This document shows, piece by piece, positions 17,286 through 26,243 of a DNA stretch of 64,000 nt (positions are counted from its first letter, which is position 1; each line of letters begins with the position of its first letter). Origin of the DNA: Spirochaetota bacterium (GTDB taxonomy: Bacteria > Spirochaetota > Brevinematia > Brevinematales > Brevinemataceae); assembly GCA_030154445.1 (NCBI GenBank), contig JAGUQW010000002.1, forward strand, positions 186,001-250,000, given 5' to 3'. The notes under the pieces are model-generated. The model was not told the DNA's origin. It saw nothing but the letters and a program-made list of their open reading frames with translations, and made no database searches. Both the position numbers and the translations under genes were made by a program.

Positions 17286-17337
17286 TATTAAAAATAAAGG
17301 GCTTTCTCTATATAGAGAAAGCCCTTTATTTTTAATA
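17286..17337 (-). terminator. 52-bp perfect palindrome, terminator of the 20435-17341 operon
   Basis: Every position from TATTAAAAATAAAGGGCTTT outward pairs with its mirror; the centre is CTATATAG with no unpaired loop. G-C pairs sit in the middle and A/T tracts at both ends, so it can terminate in both directions. It follows the DUF2147 gene stop codon. Confidence 0.9.
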
Positions 17338-17340
17338 TAT

Positions 17341-17856
17341 TTATTGTTTTTGTCTTATAGGAATAAGAGAGTTTAGCTCACTAGGGCTATGTAAAGAATT
17401 AGTAAAAGGTGTAGGATCTTCAACTTTTGTCCAAATTAATGTTTTACCAAAAAGACCTGCTTTATCGATAGTAGCTTTCCAAGTAATAGTTTTTTTGTCA
17501 TTAGATAGAGTTCCGTTAAGATAATAATATTTACCTGCTTCTGGATTATAAATTTCGCCATTAGCTAATTTATTATTTTTGATCTCAATACCATTTACAA
17601 TCATACTATTACGAATCAGACGATCTCTTAATGTTGGATCAGGATTGTTAATATCTTTATTAGGATTAACCGTACCATCACTATATTTAAATCCTATACC
17701 ATAAAATTTATTATCTTTTTGAAATAAATTTGCAACTGCTATAAGACCAGCATCATCTTTAGGGAGATACCACATACCTGTTAGATCTGTCGCTTCTAAT
17801 GCGAAAGTAGAAGTACTGAGTACTAATATAACTAGTAATAATTTAATATTTTTCAT
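17341..17856 (-). CDS. Exported DUF2147-family protein
   Basis: 171 residues after choosing the ATG with AAGGAG upstream. The signal peptide MKNIKLLLVILVLSTSTFAL ends near residue 20. The mature part follows the DUF2147 pattern: TGMWYLPKDD at the start, NKFYGIGFKY, RDRLIRNSMIVNGIEIKNN, a GEIYNPEAGKYY block and a final TLIWTKVE strand. The fold is a small beta-barrel of unknown role. It is the last gene of a three-gene unit behind an outer-membrane protein and a CrtI-like flavoprotein, which suggests an envelope function. Confidence 0.8.
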   Translation of the reverse strand: MKNIKLLLVILVLSTSTFALEATDLTGMWYLPKDDAGLIAVANLFQKDNKFYGIGFKYSDGTVNPNKDINNPDPTLRDRLIRNSMIVNGIEIKNNKLANGEIYNPEAGKYYYLNGTLSNDKKTITWKATIDKAGLFGKTLIWTKVEDPTPFTNSLHSPSELNSLIPIRQKQ

Positions 17857-17893
17857 AATATAACTCCTTATTATTAATAATATATAAAATATT

Positions 17894-18802
17894 TTAGAAC
17901 TTGAATTTAACCCCAGTATCAACTTGGATAGCAAAATACTGTGTCATATATCTATCTTTTACCCAAGTACCAACTTGTCCACGAAAATAAGGTACAATAT
18001 TAGGATATTTAATAGATGCTTTTTCATAACTAAAAGAACCAAAAACCCCAGCCCTAAAAATACCTTTTACAGATTGGACATGTTGAATAATTGATGTTAA
18101 AGCAACACTCATTCCTGTACCAGTGATATTGTAACCCAATTTGATATCATGATTCCAAAAGATATCCTGAGCTTTTAAAACGATACTTTCTCTATTATTA
18201 AGATAATACTGATTAGGATTCATACCAAAATTATGTATGTAAATTAAGGTAGGATTATAGATTAACGCTATCATACCAGGTCCTGCTGGACCACCAAAAG
18301 TAAAAGTTGGTGAAAATTCAATTTCTAGAGTATCTGTATCTAAATAAACTGGCTTTCTATTCAAAGGGTTTAATCCTGTAAAAGGTGGTAAAGCGTGATT
18401 GTAATTATCTCCGGATCCTGTAAGAAGAGCTGGTTTAGTAAAATCTTTAGAATAACCTATTTTTACAAGAAAATTTACAGCGATAACTGGTTGCCAGAAC
18501 AAAAAGAGAGATGTTCTTGAATAAGAAGCTATAGCTTGTTCTAATCCAACTTCAAAACTAGAATTAGCAAACCAAAAGCTATTTTGACCTCTTAGCAAAG
18601 CTCCTCTATAGTAAAGTTTTGTGCGATAACAAGCTCCAAATGCATTCCATCTACCTCTAAAAGAATTATCCCAATAAAAACCTTGATCTATAGTAGAATT
18701 ATTTGGGCGAGATGTTATGGTACCTTCAGTTGTAGTGGTTTGAGCGAAATTTATACTTACAAAAGAAATAACAGATAACATTAAAAATAATATTTTTTTC
18801 AT
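17894..18802 (-). CDS. Putative outer-membrane protein, paralogue of the 26995 gene
   Basis: 302 residues with a signal peptide (MKKILFLMLSVISFVSINFAQ). The rest is rich in aromatic and alternating residues typical of beta-barrels, with strands such as SLFLFWQPVIAVNFLVKIGYSKD and DIKLGYNITGTGMSVALTSII and a C-terminal phenylalanine. It shares many blocks with the protein encoded at 26995 (QNSFWF, ERTS/SRTS-LFWQPVIA, ALPPFTGLNP, GTGMS, IIEHVQS), so the two arose by duplication. No functional family is recognised. It sits 19 bp after the flavoprotein gene and 37 bp before the DUF2147 gene. Confidence 0.78.
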   Translation of the reverse strand: MKKILFLMLSVISFVSINFAQTTTTEGTITSRPNNSTIDQGFYWDNSFRGRWNAFGACYRTKLYYRGALLRGQNSFWFANSSFEVGLEQAIASYSRTSLFLFWQPVIAVNFLVKIGYSKDFTKPALLTGSGDNYNHALPPFTGLNPLNRKPVYLDTDTLEIEFSPTFTFGGPAGPGMIALIYNPTLIYIHNFGMNPNQYYLNNRESIVLKAQDIFWNHDIKLGYNITGTGMSVALTSIIQHVQSVKGIFRAGVFGSFSYEKASIKYPNIVPYFRGQVGTWVKDRYMTQYFAIQVDTGVKFKF

Positions 18803-18821
18803 AAAAAATCCTGATATATAA

Positions 18822-20435
18822 TTATATTGCTACAAATGTTTTAATTAAAAAAATAAGTAGTTCGATAGAGAAGAAACATCCTAATGTTCCAAGGATAATT
18901 CGAATAGGCATAGGTAAAATAAGATCTATAGCTGTATAATATCCAGCTAGAATAGCTCCAGTAAAACCACCTCCTGGTAGACACCAAGCTCCAGTAAAAT
19001 GTAGATTTTTAACTTTATGAGCCTGACGAGGAGCTCTAGATCCAGGGAAACAATATCCTATTTGTTTGTACCCAAAAACAGCACCTTTTGGAGTTTTCAT
19101 ATAACGCTCTATTGTCTTAGGAGTAGATACTTCAAAATATTCAATATTTTCAGTAAATCCTGGGTAATGTTTTTCTACTACAGTAAATAAATGTTTTGCA
19201 AAATTTTCTTTTTTAGCTTTGTATTCTTCTTTGTTTATATTGCTTTCCCATTCTTCAATATGTGAACAACCACATAATACTCCAAATCCTCTTGGATCAC
19301 CTTCTGGAACTAAACCTGAATCAATTGCAGAATAATCAACCATGACAAAACCTCTATCTTCAAGAGCTTTTTTGGTATTTTCATGTAATAATGTATTTTG
19401 AGGAGAATTTAGTTGCTCTTCTGTCTGAAAGAATGTAGAGTACGCTGTTCCAGGGAATTTTTTGGATAAAGCTTCTTTATATGTAATATAAATAGTCCAT
19501 AAAGAGGTAGATACTTTTTTTGATTCAATTTGTTCTTCACGAAATTCAGTTGGTATCATATTTCCATTGAAAACACTATCAGGACTACAGTTTGCTATAA
19601 TCTTTTTACCAGTGACAGTGATAAGTTCTTTAGTTTTACGATCTTGGTATGTTACACCAGTAGCTTTATTTCCCTCTAATTCAATTTTTTTCACATCTGC
19701 AAAGTAACGAATTTCTCCACCATTTTCAGTGATTTTATCAGCTAATTGATTAGACAAAACTTGACTTCCACCTTTAATGTACACAGATTTATGATAATAA
19801 CTATATTGAGCAGAAGCATGATAATACCATGAAAGTTCGTAAGGATTATCTGTAAAATATACATGATTAATATTTAAAATACTCTTTAATCTATCAGATT
19901 TGAATAATTTATCTAATTTATGACCTGTACTGATATTTTGCCACATTCCGTAAAGAACACTAGGAAATGTCATAATTGGATAAAGTAAAAACTCAATTGG
20001 GTGAAAATCATTTGGAAAACATTTATTAGTTGCTGTTATATATTTCATATCAGCAAAATATTTTTTGACCCCAGCTTTTTCTGCTGGAAATTTTTCTGAT
20101 AAGTAGTTAATTACATTTTGTCTTCCGTGAGGAATAGTATATTCTTCTTTTTCAGTTTTAATACGCCATGTCTGTGGAAGTTCTACCAGCGGTAGAGTAT
20201 CTAGAATACCTAGTTTTTTGAAAACAAGAGCTTTCATATCTCTGTTAGGCGTACCCCAATCCATTTCATGGAGACCCACTTCAAAATTAATACCTTTTCG
20301 TATATAAGTAGTTGCAGCCCCACCAGGAATATTATGTTGTTCTAATACTAGAACTTTTTTACCTTTTTTAGCAAGAGTTGCTCCGGTTGTCAGACCTCCA
20401 AGTCCTGCACCAATAATTATAATATCATATTTCAT
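18822..20435 (-). CDS. FAD-dependent desaturase/reductase of the CrtI / retinol saturase family
   Basis: Flavoprotein of 537 residues. The N-terminal dinucleotide motif GAGLGGLTTGATLAKKG leads to VLEQHNIPGGAATTY, the standard start of phytoene desaturase-like and all-trans-retinol 13,14-reductase-like enzymes. The C-terminal FAD motif is NLHFTGAWCLPGGGFTGAILAGY. A last hydrophobic helix (about 510-535) may anchor it to the membrane. No carotenoid genes (crtB, crtE) are nearby, so a polyene or lipid substrate is only an inference. It is the first gene of an operon with an outer-membrane protein and a DUF2147 protein. Confidence 0.85.
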   Translation of the reverse strand: MKYDIIIIGAGLGGLTTGATLAKKGKKVLVLEQHNIPGGAATTYIRKGINFEVGLHEMDWGTPNRDMKALVFKKLGILDTLPLVELPQTWRIKTEKEEYTIPHGRQNVINYLSEKFPAEKAGVKKYFADMKYITATNKCFPNDFHPIEFLLYPIMTFPSVLYGMWQNISTGHKLDKLFKSDRLKSILNINHVYFTDNPYELSWYYHASAQYSYYHKSVYIKGGSQVLSNQLADKITENGGEIRYFADVKKIELEGNKATGVTYQDRKTKELITVTGKKIIANCSPDSVFNGNMIPTEFREEQIESKKVSTSLWTIYITYKEALSKKFPGTAYSTFFQTEEQLNSPQNTLLHENTKKALEDRGFVMVDYSAIDSGLVPEGDPRGFGVLCGCSHIEEWESNINKEEYKAKKENFAKHLFTVVEKHYPGFTENIEYFEVSTPKTIERYMKTPKGAVFGYKQIGYCFPGSRAPRQAHKVKNLHFTGAWCLPGGGFTGAILAGYYTAIDLILPMPIRIILGTLGCFFSIELLIFLIKTFVAI

Positions 20436-20641
20436 ATATGTGTCTCCCTGTATAATAAATTATTATATTAATATTTGTTATATAGTATAGTATCATAAAA
20501 CAAAAAAAAATGCAAGCGTTTTTATTAAAAAAAATCTTATATATTAATATAAAACTATATATTATTTAATTAATTAATTTAATTATATTACTTTATATTT
20601 TTTTTAATCATAAGCGTAATCTTTATTTTGTAATTTATTTG

Positions 20642-20670
20642 TTGACAAAATATCTTAAATATGACATTAT
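20642..20670 (+). promoter_or_regulatory. Promoter of the 20709 gene
   Basis: TTGACA, 17 bp, CATTAT (4 of 6). The ATG at 20661 falls inside this element, which is why the later start was chosen for the gene. Confidence 0.55.
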
Positions 20671-20708
20671 ATATTAGAGATATAATAAAATTAAAGGATT
20701 TCAAATTT

Positions 20709-21662
20709 ATGAATTTAGTACAAAAAATGCAAGATTTGTACACGGTACCTGTGTTACAAGAGTTAAATAAATGTTGGCAAAAATTCTCTAATCTGAGAGC
20801 TATTTGTTATACTTTTCCTCATTCAGATATGTTTTTAAATATATTAGTAACCAAAGTTCCTAATGATCAAATAATGACAGAAGAACAGTTAATTCAAATA
20901 ATGAGTTCAGACAATACTGTAGATGTTACTACTGTGAAACAATTATGGGGGCATAATTTTGATTCTGATTTAGTAGAATCTTGTATAAAAATGATGGGTA
21001 GACCAGAATTTATTTTTACTGCTATTGAAAAATTACAATTACAAAGAGATTTGACAAATAATATACACTCTGATCATGATCCTCTTATTAAGAATATCTT
21101 AATGATGTATAGAATTAATATGATTACGAAAGATTATTCAAATAATACTAATATTTTAAGAATACTAAGTGTTGTTTTTGCACAGTATTTAGGTATATTA
21201 GAACACCCAATTCTTTATCATAGTATGTTTTTAGATACTATCGTCGAAATTTTAACATTAGATGAAAATACAAAGTTTGATGAAATGAATTTATTATTTA
21301 TCTTACAAAGTTTTGGAACTTTGTGCTATTTAGGGACTTTTGTGTTATCTATTTATCATACAAAGATCGCTGAAAGCCTAGAGAAAATACAAGAAGATGT
21401 CTATTTATCTAAAATATTCCAACAAGAAAATATTTCTACCTATTTATTTCAAAATATGATTATAAATATTCCTAGTATTATGAGTAAAATGAATTGGAAA
21501 AGAGATAAAAGTGCTCGCTTTTTAACACGATTGAAGTTCTTAGACCTATTAATAGAAAAGAAACAAGGAAAGGACAAATACTTTATAAATAGTACTATTC
21601 GTAACACATTTATAGAATTACGCGGTAATTTGGAAATTCAAAAAATGATAAAAAAGATATAA
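20709..21662 (+). CDS. Hypothetical protein, possible C-terminal winged helix
   Basis: 317 residues, soluble, mostly helical, no signal peptide. I do not recognise a family. The stretch at residues about 250-300 (IPSIMSKMNWKRDKSARFLT, then RLKFLDLLIEKKQGKDKYFI) resembles a winged-helix repeat in which two helices are followed by a hairpin, as seen at the end of Fic-type and regulator proteins. There is no HPFxxGNG motif, so it is not a Fic enzyme. AAAGGA lies about 10 nt before the chosen ATG. It stands alone, 100 bp before ldhA. Confidence 0.7.
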   Translation: MNLVQKMQDLYTVPVLQELNKCWQKFSNLRAICYTFPHSDMFLNILVTKVPNDQIMTEEQLIQIMSSDNTVDVTTVKQLWGHNFDSDLVESCIKMMGRPEFIFTAIEKLQLQRDLTNNIHSDHDPLIKNILMMYRINMITKDYSNNTNILRILSVVFAQYLGILEHPILYHSMFLDTIVEILTLDENTKFDEMNLLFILQSFGTLCYLGTFVLSIYHTKIAESLEKIQEDVYLSKIFQQENISTYLFQNMIINIPSIMSKMNWKRDKSARFLTRLKFLDLLIEKKQGKDKYFINSTIRNTFIELRGNLEIQKMIKKI

Positions 21663-21763
21663 ATTTTATATTTTATAGTTGATTTAATTTCAAATTTGTA
21701 ATATGATTTTTTATGTAAATAGTTATATAGAATATAACTTTTATGAAAATATAGGGCGTGTAT

Positions 21764-22759
21764 ATGAAAATCGTATCTTATGGAGTTAGACCTATTGAAG
21801 AATCATTTTTTCACAAACTCAATACTTTTTCGTATATACTGGATTTAGTACCAGAATTATTAACAAATGACAATATACATCTCTGTCAGGGTGCTGATGT
21901 TGTAATGCTTCGTAGTAATTGTAACGCAGATAAAAATAATCTTATCAAAATGAAAGAATTAGGTATTAAATATATTTTAACACGAACAGTTGGATATGAT
22001 CATATCGATCTTAAGATGGTTAAAGAATTAGAGTTTGAATTATGTGCTAGGATACCTTCTTATTCACCAACGGCAGTTTCTGAATTAGCAGTATCAATAG
22101 CTTTAGGATTGAGTAGAAAAACTATCGCGATGACGATGAACACATCTCATAAAGATTATAAAATTTATAATAATTACTTTTCAAAAGAAATTAGACATTC
22201 TACAGTAGGTGTTATTGGTACAGGTCGTATAGGTATCTGCTCAGTTAAAGCTTTCTTAGGACTTGGGGCAAAAGTTTTAGGATATGATCCTTATCCTTCT
22301 GAAGAAATAAAAAGTATAATAGATATAGTAGATTTAGATACTTTATTACAAGAATCTGATATTATTTTATTACATACTCCTTATTTCAAAGATTCTAATT
22401 ATCATTTTGTAAATGAACAATTTATTAATAAAATGAAAAATAATTCTATATTAATTAATACAGCTAGGGGTGAATTAGTAGATCTCAAAGCTATCCTAAA
22501 AGGTATAAAATCAGGGAAGCTTGCTGGCGTGGGCTTGGATGTTTTAGAAAATGAAAATATGTGTTTTTTTAGAGATAATACAGATCAAAAACTACAAGAT
22601 CCTATTATTGAAGAATTATCTTCTTACTATCCTAGAGTTATTATAACACCACATGTAGGATCTTTTACAGAAGTTGCTTTGACAAATATGATAGAAATTT
22701 CTTATCAAAATCTAGATCAATTTCTCAAATATGGTTTTTGCGATAATACTTTGATTTAA
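21764..22759 (+). CDS. ldhA: D-lactate dehydrogenase-type 2-hydroxyacid dehydrogenase
   Basis: NAD-dependent reduction of pyruvate to D-lactate, or a related 2-hydroxyacid reaction. 331 residues from the ATG with AGGG upstream; a GTG two codons earlier is an alternative. The Rossmann motif is GTGRIGICSVKAF (about residue 149). The catalytic Arg, Glu and His triad is visible in NTARGELVD, LDVLENE and TPHVGSFTEVA. The VGYDHIDL and SPTAVSELAVSIAL segments are those of fermentative LdhA and VanH enzymes. With no van genes near, a fermentative role is favoured. It ends at a terminator shared with galE. Confidence 0.88.
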   Translation: MKIVSYGVRPIEESFFHKLNTFSYILDLVPELLTNDNIHLCQGADVVMLRSNCNADKNNLIKMKELGIKYILTRTVGYDHIDLKMVKELEFELCARIPSYSPTAVSELAVSIALGLSRKTIAMTMNTSHKDYKIYNNYFSKEIRHSTVGVIGTGRIGICSVKAFLGLGAKVLGYDPYPSEEIKSIIDIVDLDTLLQESDIILLHTPYFKDSNYHFVNEQFINKMKNNSILINTARGELVDLKAILKGIKSGKLAGVGLDVLENENMCFFRDNTDQKLQDPIIEELSSYYPRVIITPHVGSFTEVALTNMIEISYQNLDQFLKYGFCDNTLI

Positions 22760-22792
22760 TTTTGTCATAAAATAATAATAACAATATAAACA

Positions 22793-22823
22793 AAAAAACA
22801 CCTCTAATTTAGAGGTGTTTTTT
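22793..22823. terminator. Bidirectional terminator between ldhA and galE
   Basis: Perfect 15-bp arms (AAAAAACACCTCTAA and its complement) around a single central T. A and T tracts flank both sides, suiting the convergent genes. Confidence 0.93.
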
Positions 22824-22858
22824 AATAGTATATTCAGTATATAAATCTTTTTTTGCTT

Positions 22859-23848
22859 TTAATAAGTTTTATTTTGCTCCCAATACCAAGCTGTTTTGAC
22901 CATATCTTCTAATTGATATTTGGTTTTCCAATTCAAAATTTTAGCAACCTTACTTGGATTTGCTACTAAAAGGGCAGGATCACCCTCTCTTCTGGTAGTT
23001 TCTTCTACTTTGAAATTAATACCTGTAATCTGTTTACACATAGTAATAACTTCTCGTACTGAATTACCTTTACCTGTACCTAGGTTGTAAGAATCACTGA
23101 CTTTTTCCTTAACCATTCTTTCCATTCCCAAGATATGGACTTGAGCCAAATCAACAACATGGATATAATCTCTTACACCTGTACCATCTGGAGTGGCATA
23201 ATCAGTACCAAATATTTTGATAGAAGGTCTTTTACCATTAGCTGCTTGTAAAGTAGCTGTAATCAACAAAGTAGCGGGATTATAAGAAGGGCCAATAAGA
23301 CCATCAAAATCAGCCCCACAAGCATTAAAATAGCGTAAAATACAATAGTTAAATTCAGGAAAAGCATGAGAGTAATCTCGTAAAATCCATTCCACCATGA
23401 GTTTGGAACTTCCATAAGGATTGATAGGTAATTGAGAGTGAGTTTCTGATATGAGGTCTTCTTGAGGATTTCCAAATGTCGCTGCAGTACTACTGAATAC
23501 AAAGTTATTAACATTATGCTTTCGCATTGTATTCAGTAAAGTTAGTACTTTACACACATTATTATCATAATAAATATCAGGATTAAAAACAGATGTCCCA
23601 ACTTCTATTAGTGCTGCAAAATGCATGACTGTATTAATATTATATTTTGTAAAAATATCTGATAAAACTTTCTCATCACCTAAATCACCAATAATTAAAG
23701 GAATAGAAGGGTCAATGGCATTGAGAGAAGCTTTGTATCCTTTACTTAAATTATCAAGTACAATTACCTGGTAGCCTTGTTGAAGTAGTTGTTTGACAGT
23801 ATGAGAACCTATATATCCAGCTCCACCAATTACGAGAATATTTTTCAT
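22859..23848 (-). CDS. galE: UDP-glucose 4-epimerase
   Basis: Interconverts UDP-glucose and UDP-galactose (possibly the N-acetyl forms), supplying sugars for envelope polysaccharide or lipo-oligosaccharide. The extended SDR fold begins GGAGYIGSHTVKQLL. The catalytic triad region shows FSSTAATFG and YGSSK (about residue 147), and the substrate site RYFNACGAD and YNLGTGKGNSVREV match GalE. The 329-residue length is typical. It has its own consensus-like promoter. No other sugar genes are adjacent. Confidence 0.94.
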   Translation of the reverse strand: MKNILVIGGAGYIGSHTVKQLLQQGYQVIVLDNLSKGYKASLNAIDPSIPLIIGDLGDEKVLSDIFTKYNINTVMHFAALIEVGTSVFNPDIYYDNNVCKVLTLLNTMRKHNVNNFVFSSTAATFGNPQEDLISETHSQLPINPYGSSKLMVEWILRDYSHAFPEFNYCILRYFNACGADFDGLIGPSYNPATLLITATLQAANGKRPSIKIFGTDYATPDGTGVRDYIHVVDLAQVHILGMERMVKEKVSDSYNLGTGKGNSVREVITMCKQITGINFKVEETTRREGDPALLVANPSKVAKILNWKTKYQLEDMVKTAWYWEQNKTY

Positions 23849-23882
23849 ATTTCACCTCTTATATGATATAAGTAATAATTAT

Positions 23883-23911
23883 ATAATATCTTATATACAA
23901 AACTTTGTCAA
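23883..23911 (-). promoter_or_regulatory. Promoter of galE
   Basis: TTGACA, 17 bp, TATTAT on the minus strand, about 35 bp before the start codon. Confidence 0.82.
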
Positions 23912-23976
23912 ATAAAAAATCATCTATACTTTTTATTTTTAGTTAGTATACTCTATTTTATATAGTTAATTTTTTA

Positions 23977-24004
23977 AATATCTATGTTTTAAAACATAGA
24001 TATT
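23977..24004. repeat. 28-bp perfect palindrome between divergent genes
   Basis: AATATCTATGTTTT followed at once by its reverse complement, with no loop and no flanking T run. It lies in the 384-bp gap between galE and the divergent oxidoreductase, about 65 bp upstream of the galE -35 box and 170 bp upstream of the other promoter. The rest of the gap shows only those two promoters. Confidence 0.8.
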
Positions 24005-24171
24005 GGACAAACTGCTTAGATATATTTATTTTGTGACTTAGTAAAATTATCAATGATTATGATTTGGCATAGATAAATATATAGGAAAATATTCATACTT
24101 TGTGGTGAGTCTATGAAGTTGTCAAAGATGTTAAATAGTATAGGTAGTCATTAATATTCTATAGAGATCTA

Positions 24172-24199
24172 TTGATTATTATTTTAAATATGCTATACT
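24172..24199 (+). promoter_or_regulatory. Promoter of the 24233 oxidoreductase gene
   Basis: TTGATT, 16 bp, TATACT, about 35 bp before the ATG. Confidence 0.65.
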
Positions 24200-24232
24200 T
24201 ATATATAACAAAAAAATAAAAAGGATATATTT

Positions 24233-25225
24233 ATGTTTAAAGTTGCTATTATAGGTGCAGGCCCTGCTGGAATTTCTATGGGTGCAGAACTCGTACAGTC
24301 TGGTATCCCGTCAGATCAAATACTAATTTGTGAAAAATCAGAACATGATAATGCCTCAGTTAGACAATTTTATCCAGCTACAAAAGACATTAATTCAGTT
24401 TATAAAAATATAGAGGTGCCAATTAATGGTGTTGTAGGATTTTCGGGATTGATTTCTCTTACAGAATATCACAGTATGATAGATAACATCATCACAGATA
24501 ATAAACTAAACTTAAAACTTAAAACAGAAGTTCAAAAAGTAATTAAACAAGATAAAGGATTCCAAATAGAAACTTCTCAAGGTGTTTTTGAAGCAGAATA
24601 TGTTGTTTTGAGTAGTGGTGTTTTTTCAAAACCACGCAAACCTGATTATCCTATTCCTTCTATATTACTACCGAAAATATCTTATGATATTTTAAAACTT
24701 CAAAAACAGGATACAAGAGAATTAGATATTCTTGTTGTTGGCGGTGGAGATTCAGCATCAGAATATGTACAAATTCTTACACAGATGAAAAACAAAGTAA
24801 CGCTTTCTTATAGACAAGAGAAACTATTTAGAATGAATCAGCTGAATATGGATCGTTTAAATACTTTAGTTGATATAAACAAAGTAACAACATGTTTTGG
24901 AACTAATATTTCTTCTATTGAAGCAGATGAGGATAGAATCAAAATTCACTTTGAAGAAAGAGAAGATATGATAGTAGATCGTATTGTATATACTCTTGGT
25001 GGTGCGTCACCTAGTGCGTTTATGGCACAATGTGGTATTGACTATGATGACACAAATGTCGTCCTCCGTGATAATAAAGAGACTGATATTGACGGTTTAT
25101 TTATGATTGGAGATCTTGCTACAGGAAGAAAAGGCGGATCATTGATGCTAGGATTTAAAGGTGCTAGAGAAGTTATGGAAGCTCTTCATAAAAAATATAA
25201 TTTTAATGCTCCAAAATCTATTTAA
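24233..25225 (+). CDS. FAD/NAD(P)-binding pyridine nucleotide oxidoreductase (YpdA/TrxB-like fold)
   Basis: 330 residues with two dinucleotide-binding motifs. GAGPAGISMGAELVQSG at the N-terminus binds FAD, and VVGGGDSASEYVQIL (about residue 165) binds NAD(P)H. A C-terminal GLFMIGDLATGRKGGSLMLGF motif is typical of thioredoxin reductase-like flavoproteins. There is no redox CxxC pair, so it is not a classical thioredoxin reductase. It resembles YpdA-type or CzcO-type enzymes, and the substrate cannot be named. It is monocistronic, with its own promoter and a shared terminator. Confidence 0.82.
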   Translation: MFKVAIIGAGPAGISMGAELVQSGIPSDQILICEKSEHDNASVRQFYPATKDINSVYKNIEVPINGVVGFSGLISLTEYHSMIDNIITDNKLNLKLKTEVQKVIKQDKGFQIETSQGVFEAEYVVLSSGVFSKPRKPDYPIPSILLPKISYDILKLQKQDTRELDILVVGGGDSASEYVQILTQMKNKVTLSYRQEKLFRMNQLNMDRLNTLVDINKVTTCFGTNISSIEADEDRIKIHFEEREDMIVDRIVYTLGGASPSAFMAQCGIDYDDTNVVLRDNKETDIDGLFMIGDLATGRKGGSLMLGFKGAREVMEALHKKYNFNAPKSI

Positions 25226-25255
25226 TTACAGATAATTATAAAAATAAAGCCCATC

Positions 25256-25277
25256 ACAATATTAGTAGTGGGCTTTT
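25256..25277. terminator. Bidirectional terminator between the oxidoreductase and the DNA methyltransferase
   Basis: AAAGCCCA / TGGGCTTT stem with a partly pairing 13-nt loop and T tracts on both sides, between convergent genes. Confidence 0.75.
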
Positions 25278-25280
25278 GAT

Positions 25281-26231
25281 TTATAATACTTTCTTGATAT
25301 TTTCAGCAATTCGAGCAATAACAGGAACTACCACAGAATTACCTGCCTGTTTGTATAAATGTGTATTGGCTACATCTTCGGGTAATACAAAGTTTGTTGG
25401 ATAACCTTGTATACGGAAACACTCTTTAGGAGTCAATTTTCTAATTCCTGTATCAGTTAATACCAAAGGTACATTATGACCACCTGTCCCCATATTAGCT
25501 GTGAGGGTAGGACAAACAGTGTTTTTGTTCTCTCTAACATAAATTCTACGCCATTGATAGACAGTATTCTTTGAAGTCATTGCTTCAATTAATTTATCAT
25601 AAAAAGAACATGTGTTTGTGTAATAATATCTTGAATCAACTTGTTTTTCATAATCTATGACATCAGAAAGTTTTGTAGTTAATTCTTGTGGGTTAGGAAA
25701 TTCAAATTTTTGGTATTGTTTTTTATTCTTAAATGCTATAATATAAATTCGTTCACGATTTTGGGGTATGTTCCCATAGTGTATGGCGTTTAAAACTTGA
25801 TATTTCACATAATAGCCTGTTTTATCTAACTTTTCTAAAATGGCTCTAAATGTGTTTCCATTGTCATGTCCTACAAGGTTCTTAACATTTTCAAGAAAGA
25901 TGATCTTTGGTTTTTTTATTTTAAAAATTCTTTCTAATTCAAAGAAAAGTGTTCCTCTACCTTTTTTATCCTCAAATCCTTGTCTATATCCTGCTAACGA
26001 AAATGCTTGACAAGGAAAACCAGCTAACATAATATCAAAATCAGGTATCTCATTATCTTTTACTATATTTATATCTCTGTTATCTACCTTTAAATCAAAA
26101 TTAGCTTCGTATGTCTTACAGGCAAGTGGTTCAATTTCATTAGCATATATGGTATTAAACCCTTGTTGCTCAAAAGCTAAATCAATGCCACCAACTCCTG
26201 CAAAAAAAGATGCACATGTTAAATTTTTCAT
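25281..26231 (-). CDS. DNA (cytosine-5-)-methyltransferase of a type II R-M system (M.Bsp6I-like)
   Basis: Protects host DNA against the neighbouring endonuclease. 316 residues with the ordered C5-methyltransferase motifs: I FFAGVGGIDLAFEQQG, IV GFPCQAFSLAG with the catalytic Cys (about 74), VI FLENVKNL, VIII QNRERIYIIAF, a short target-recognition region (about 205-255, including TANMGTGGHN), IX RKLTPKECFRIQGYP and X YKQAGNSVVVPV. The length and the partner endonuclease match what I recall of the Bsp6I system (GCNGC). The specificity is an inference. A dyad lies immediately before its GGGAG ribosome site. Confidence 0.93.
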   Translation of the reverse strand: MKNLTCASFFAGVGGIDLAFEQQGFNTIYANEIEPLACKTYEANFDLKVDNRDINIVKDNEIPDFDIMLAGFPCQAFSLAGYRQGFEDKKGRGTLFFELERIFKIKKPKIIFLENVKNLVGHDNGNTFRAILEKLDKTGYYVKYQVLNAIHYGNIPQNRERIYIIAFKNKKQYQKFEFPNPQELTTKLSDVIDYEKQVDSRYYYTNTCSFYDKLIEAMTSKNTVYQWRRIYVRENKNTVCPTLTANMGTGGHNVPLVLTDTGIRKLTPKECFRIQGYPTNFVLPEDVANTHLYKQAGNSVVVPVIARIAENIKKVL

Positions 26232-26243
26232 ATGGATACTCCC

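Noticed and set aside
17857-17934. N-terminal extension of the DUF2147 gene into the outer-membrane protein gene
   Set aside because: The later ATG has a consensus ribosome site and a clean signal peptide.
20661-20708. Sixteen-codon upstream extension of the 20709 gene
   Set aside because: The extra ATG overlaps the promoter -10 region, and the later ATG has the AAAGGA site.
20709-21662. Possible Fic-domain protein
   Set aside because: The C-terminus looks like the winged helix of Fic proteins, but the HPFxxGN catalytic motif is absent.
21764-22759. Vancomycin-resistance VanH
   Set aside because: The sequence would fit VanH as well as LdhA, but no vanA/vanX genes are adjacent and the organism type makes fermentative LdhA far more likely.
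24110-24155. Thirteen-codon frame beginning ATGAAGTTGTCAAAG before the oxidoreductase
   Set aside because: Very short, no regulatory amino-acid pattern and no terminator hairpin to suggest a leader peptide.
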